Below, in pieces: positions 14,542-16,041 of a stretch of DNA of 16,041 nt. Source of the DNA: JAYTQG01 sp043746815 (GTDB lineage Bacteria > Actinomycetota > Thermoleophilia > Miltoncostaeales > Miltoncostaeaceae). The notes under the pieces are model-generated. The model ran no database searches, was not told the origin of the DNA, and was given only the letters and a program-made list of their open reading frames with translations. A program made the position numbers and the translations under genes. The first letter of the stretch is position 1, and each line of letters opens with the position of its first letter. The stretch lies in the NCBI GenBank assembly GCA_043746815.1, contig JAYTQG010000234.1, positions 1 through 16,041 on the forward strand. The letters are read 5' to 3'.

Positions 14542-14569
14542 TCCCGGTCTGCACCGCCGCGGGGCCGAC

Positions 14570-14603
14570 TACAATCCCGTGACAGGACCAGCGAATCGGA
14601 GGG
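14570..14603 (+). promoter_or_regulatory. Promoter -10 (TACAAT) and ribosome site of small acidic-tail gene
   Basis: TACAAT at 14570-14575 is close to the sigma-70 -10 consensus. GGAGGG at 14598-14603 is a strong SD just before ATG 14607. A convincing -35 is not seen. This small gene therefore probably has its own promoter apart from the repair operon, and unlike several neighbours it is SD-led. Confidence 0.5.
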
Positions 14604-14606
14604 ACG

Positions 14607-14798
14607 ATGGCCAAAGCGAAACGCGAGCGACGTAACAGCTTTCGCACAATGCAGCCGGATGACGCAACGGATGTACTTGACCGGTTCGCTGCGATTGAGA
14701 GCACGCAGGCCGCAACGGTGACCGACCCAGAACCGCCCCCTGCTGAACCCGATCAGGGTGTCGACGAAGCCGACACCGATGCGGGCGGAGACTTTTAG
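14607..14798 (+). CDS. Small protein, 63 aa, basic head and acidic tail
   Basis: Strong SD and a likely own promoter support a real gene. Residues 1-13 are basic (MAKAKRERRNSFR), 14-31 may be helical (MQPDDATDVLDRFAAI lies here), and 36-63 is disordered, rich in Pro, Asp and Glu with a DAGGDF end. There are no cysteines, signal peptide or membrane segment. Its stop TAG (14796-14798) overlaps the convergent phoU stop (14795-14797). Family not recognised; the charge layout suggests a nucleic-acid- or ribosome-associated microprotein, which is only a guess. Confidence 0.6.
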   Translation: MAKAKRERRNSFRTMQPDDATDVLDRFAAIESTQAATVTDPEPPPAEPDQGVDEADTDAGGDF

Positions 14799-15463
14799 AC
14801 CGCTCCTCCGACCGACCGGCGGAAGTGCTCGCCGGTCGTCAGGAACCTGACCCGGCCCCCGAGGTCGCGACCATTGTTCGCGACCCGATCAAGGTTTCGG
14901 GCAACGAGTACTGCGGATGCGATCCACGAGCGGCTCTCTGCATCCTCGGCGGCTGCGGCACCGGCCGCGTCGAGGAGCTGCCCGAGGAGCGCGCTGACGG
15001 CAGCGGCCTCGGTTGCAGCCAACTCGCCGCGGGCGAGGTCGCCGTGGGCGATGCCCTGGACCGCGTAGGAGAGCGCGTCCACCGCGCGCGTACTCATCTT
15101 CCGGATGAGGACCTGCATCGCGGGAACGGCACCCTCCGGCGTGACGGCCTCGGCCTGACGCGCAAGTGATACCGCCAGGTCTCCGACGCGCTCAAGTGCG
15201 ACGACGGTAATCAGGCCGACATGGAGTAGCCGCAGGTCCCCGGCGACCGGCGCGTCATGCAGATGCAGGTTGAAGATCCGCTGGTCGAGATCCAGGCAGC
15301 GCTCGTCGATGACCTCGTCGGTCGCGAGTACTTCGTGAGCAACGGCGACGTCCCGCTCTTCCCAAGCCCGCACGGCCCGCTCGACCTGGGAGAGCACGAG
15401 GCTCCCCATCTCCAGCAGTCCATTCTTGATCTCGTCGACGTCTGCAAGGAATCGCTGACGCAT
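14795..15463 (-). CDS. phoU: PhoU-like phosphate signalling protein
   Basis: 222 residues, the usual PhoU length, with two three-helix repeats. Repeat one is canonical: DEVIDERCLDLDQRIFNLHLHD (49-70), PVAGDLRLL (72-80) and ERVGDLA (91-97), the metal-binding E-x-x-x-D. In repeat two the motif reads LDRVANNG (191-198), with Asp and Asn for the usual Glu and Asp, and the matching helix ELAATEAAAVSALL lacks the usual acidic pair. Ending RVRFLTTGEHF fits the family. PhoU normally damps the PstSCAB-PhoR system to keep the Pho regulon off; no pst genes lie in this window. Start ATG 15461-15463 has no SD but a TAGGAT box six bases upstream. Confidence 0.88.
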   Translation of the reverse strand: MRQRFLADVDEIKNGLLEMGSLVLSQVERAVRAWEERDVAVAHEVLATDEVIDERCLDLDQRIFNLHLHDAPVAGDLRLLHVGLITVVALERVGDLAVSLARQAEAVTPEGAVPAMQVLIRKMSTRAVDALSYAVQGIAHGDLARGELAATEAAAVSALLGQLLDAAGAAAAEDAESRSWIASAVLVARNLDRVANNGRDLGGRVRFLTTGEHFRRSVGGAV

Positions 15464-15469
15464 CGCTGA

Positions 15470-15475
15470 ATCCTA
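15470..15475 (-). promoter_or_regulatory. -10 box (TAGGAT) of leaderless phoU
   Basis: On the minus strand TAGGAT is followed by six bases and then ATG, the spacing expected for a transcript starting at the start codon. No -35 box or Pho box repeat was recognised in the 130-bp divergent region 15464-15593. Confidence 0.5.
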
Positions 15476-15581
15476 CCCCGGGTGACCAAGACGTGCGATA
15501 GCCATCGATTGGTGACGTCCGCCCGCAATCCGTGTGCCCTTCGCCCGCGCCCGTTACTGACGAGCCATTCCTGTGGGGCGC

Positions 15582-15587
15582 TACGCT
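15582..15587 (+). promoter_or_regulatory. -10 box (TACGCT) of leaderless membrane-protein gene
   Basis: TACGCT is followed by six bases (CAGAGG) and GTG 15594. The AGAGG could in part serve as an SD but abuts the start, so a leaderless mRNA fits better. It mirrors the phoU promoter across the same divergent region. Confidence 0.4.
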
Positions 15588-15593
15588 CAGAGG

Positions 15594-16041
15594 GTGACTG
15601 AGACGCCCATGTCGCCGGTTCTCGCGGCGCTCGCTCGTCCACGAGCGTATTGCACGGTCGTCCTGTCCCTGATCGTCGCGGGACTCGGCTTGGACCGCTA
15701 CGCAAGCCTCGGTTGGCAGCATGTCCTTGGCCTCTGCACCACCATCGTCCTCCTTGCGACGTGCCTGACCCTTACCCCAGAGCGACGCGCGCAGGTCGCG
15801 GTCGTTGTGGTGGTCGCCACGACCGCGGAGCTACTCGGTTCGACGTGGTGGGGGGTTTACGACTACCGCCTTGGCAACCTGCCGCTGTTCGTCCCTGCTG
15901 GTCACGGCCTCGTCTACATCTCAGGGCTCCGTCTCAGTGAGACCGATTGGGTGCGTCGTAACCCGCAGCGTCTTGTCGGGATCGCGATCGCTGGAGCCAT
16001 GGCCTGGGGAATCGCTGGCCTGACCGTGCTGCCAAGGCCGG
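15594..16041 (+). CDS. Multi-pass membrane protein, N-terminal part (runs off window)
   Basis: GTG 15594 opens a frame that stays open to the right edge (149 codons). Hydrophobic segments lie at about 18-36, 44-58, 67-82 and 134-146. A conserved-looking motif WWGVYDYRLGNLPLFVPAGHGLVYISGL (about 89-116) has a His and Tyr/Trp residues beside a membrane segment, recalling unnamed actinobacterial integral membrane proteins with a 'P-P-G-H-G-L-V' signature. I cannot name the family. Third-position G/C bias and the nearby -10 box support coding. Confidence 0.7.
   Translation, partial: MTETPMSPVLAALARPRAYCTVVLSLIVAGLGLDRYASLGWQHVLGLCTTIVLLATCLTLTPERRAQVAVVVVVATTAELLGSTWWGVYDYRLGNLPLFVPAGHGLVYISGLRLSETDWVRRNPQRLVGIAIAGAMAWGIAGLTVLPRP

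Overview
This is a high-G+C bacterial window with strong G/C preference at third codon positions, densely packed genes and frequent 4-bp start/stop overlaps. Several features suggest an Actinomycetota-like lineage (Thermoleophilia-type) or possibly a high-G+C Chloroflexota: a DEDD exonuclease/UvrC-like fusion, a MutY without the usual C-terminal domain, a GerMN lipoprotein coupled to an amidase, a paired two-gene fluoride channel, and a secreted Gly-X-Y protein of a style I associate with Thermoleophilia. I cannot place it more precisely by eye. No rRNA, tRNA, CRISPR array, insertion sequence or prophage gene was recognised.

Layout. (1) 1-2210: the end of a probable TRAP substrate-binding protein, a strong intercistronic hairpin, then a fused DctQ-DctM permease. 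(2) 2211-5100: an exported/surface accessory stretch, with a hairpin-rich intergenic region, a 72-aa unknown protein, a secreted Asp-box propeller protein with a Pro/Thr/Ala linker, and a small secreted protein with eight Gly-X-Y triplets. Codon use looks somewhat less GC-biased here. (3) 5135-5762: a PH-like unknown protein and a possible 46-aa ORF. (4) 5766-6847, minus strand: a VOC (glyoxalase-fold) gene followed by two overlapping crcB/fluc genes. (5) 6949-8862: an APC-family permease fused to a UspA domain, preceded by a possible 7-codon leader ORF. (6) 8968-10466: GerMN lipoprotein and N-acetylmuramoyl-L-alanine amidase, overlapping by 4 bp, a cell-wall pair. (7) 10498-14541: a DNA-repair run of DEDD/GIY-YIG nuclease, a type-1 periplasmic-binding-fold protein with no signal peptide, MutY, and MutT-like Nudix, all overlapping. 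(8) 14607-14798: a small acidic-tailed protein converging with a PhoU-like gene (14795-15463, minus). (9) 15594-end: a multi-pass membrane protein running off the window.

How the genes relate. The clearest unit is the repair operon. MutY (removes A opposite 8-oxoG) and MutT (cleans the nucleotide pool) form a GO-type pair, co-translated with a repair nuclease fusion and an unexpected cytosolic ligand-binding protein. The GerMN/amidase pair probably acts on peptidoglycan outside the membrane. The two CrcB proteins probably form a heterodimeric fluoride channel.

A recurring theme is initiation. Several genes carry a TAnnnT-like -10 box only 6-9 nt from the start codon with no Shine-Dalgarno sequence, which suggests leaderless transcripts. 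Two other genes seem to need a CTG start, or a long overlap, to keep their first structural element. The best candidates for something undescribed are the cytosolic binding-protein gene in the repair operon, the leader ORF before the APC-UspA gene, and the PhoU with a degenerate second metal-binding half.
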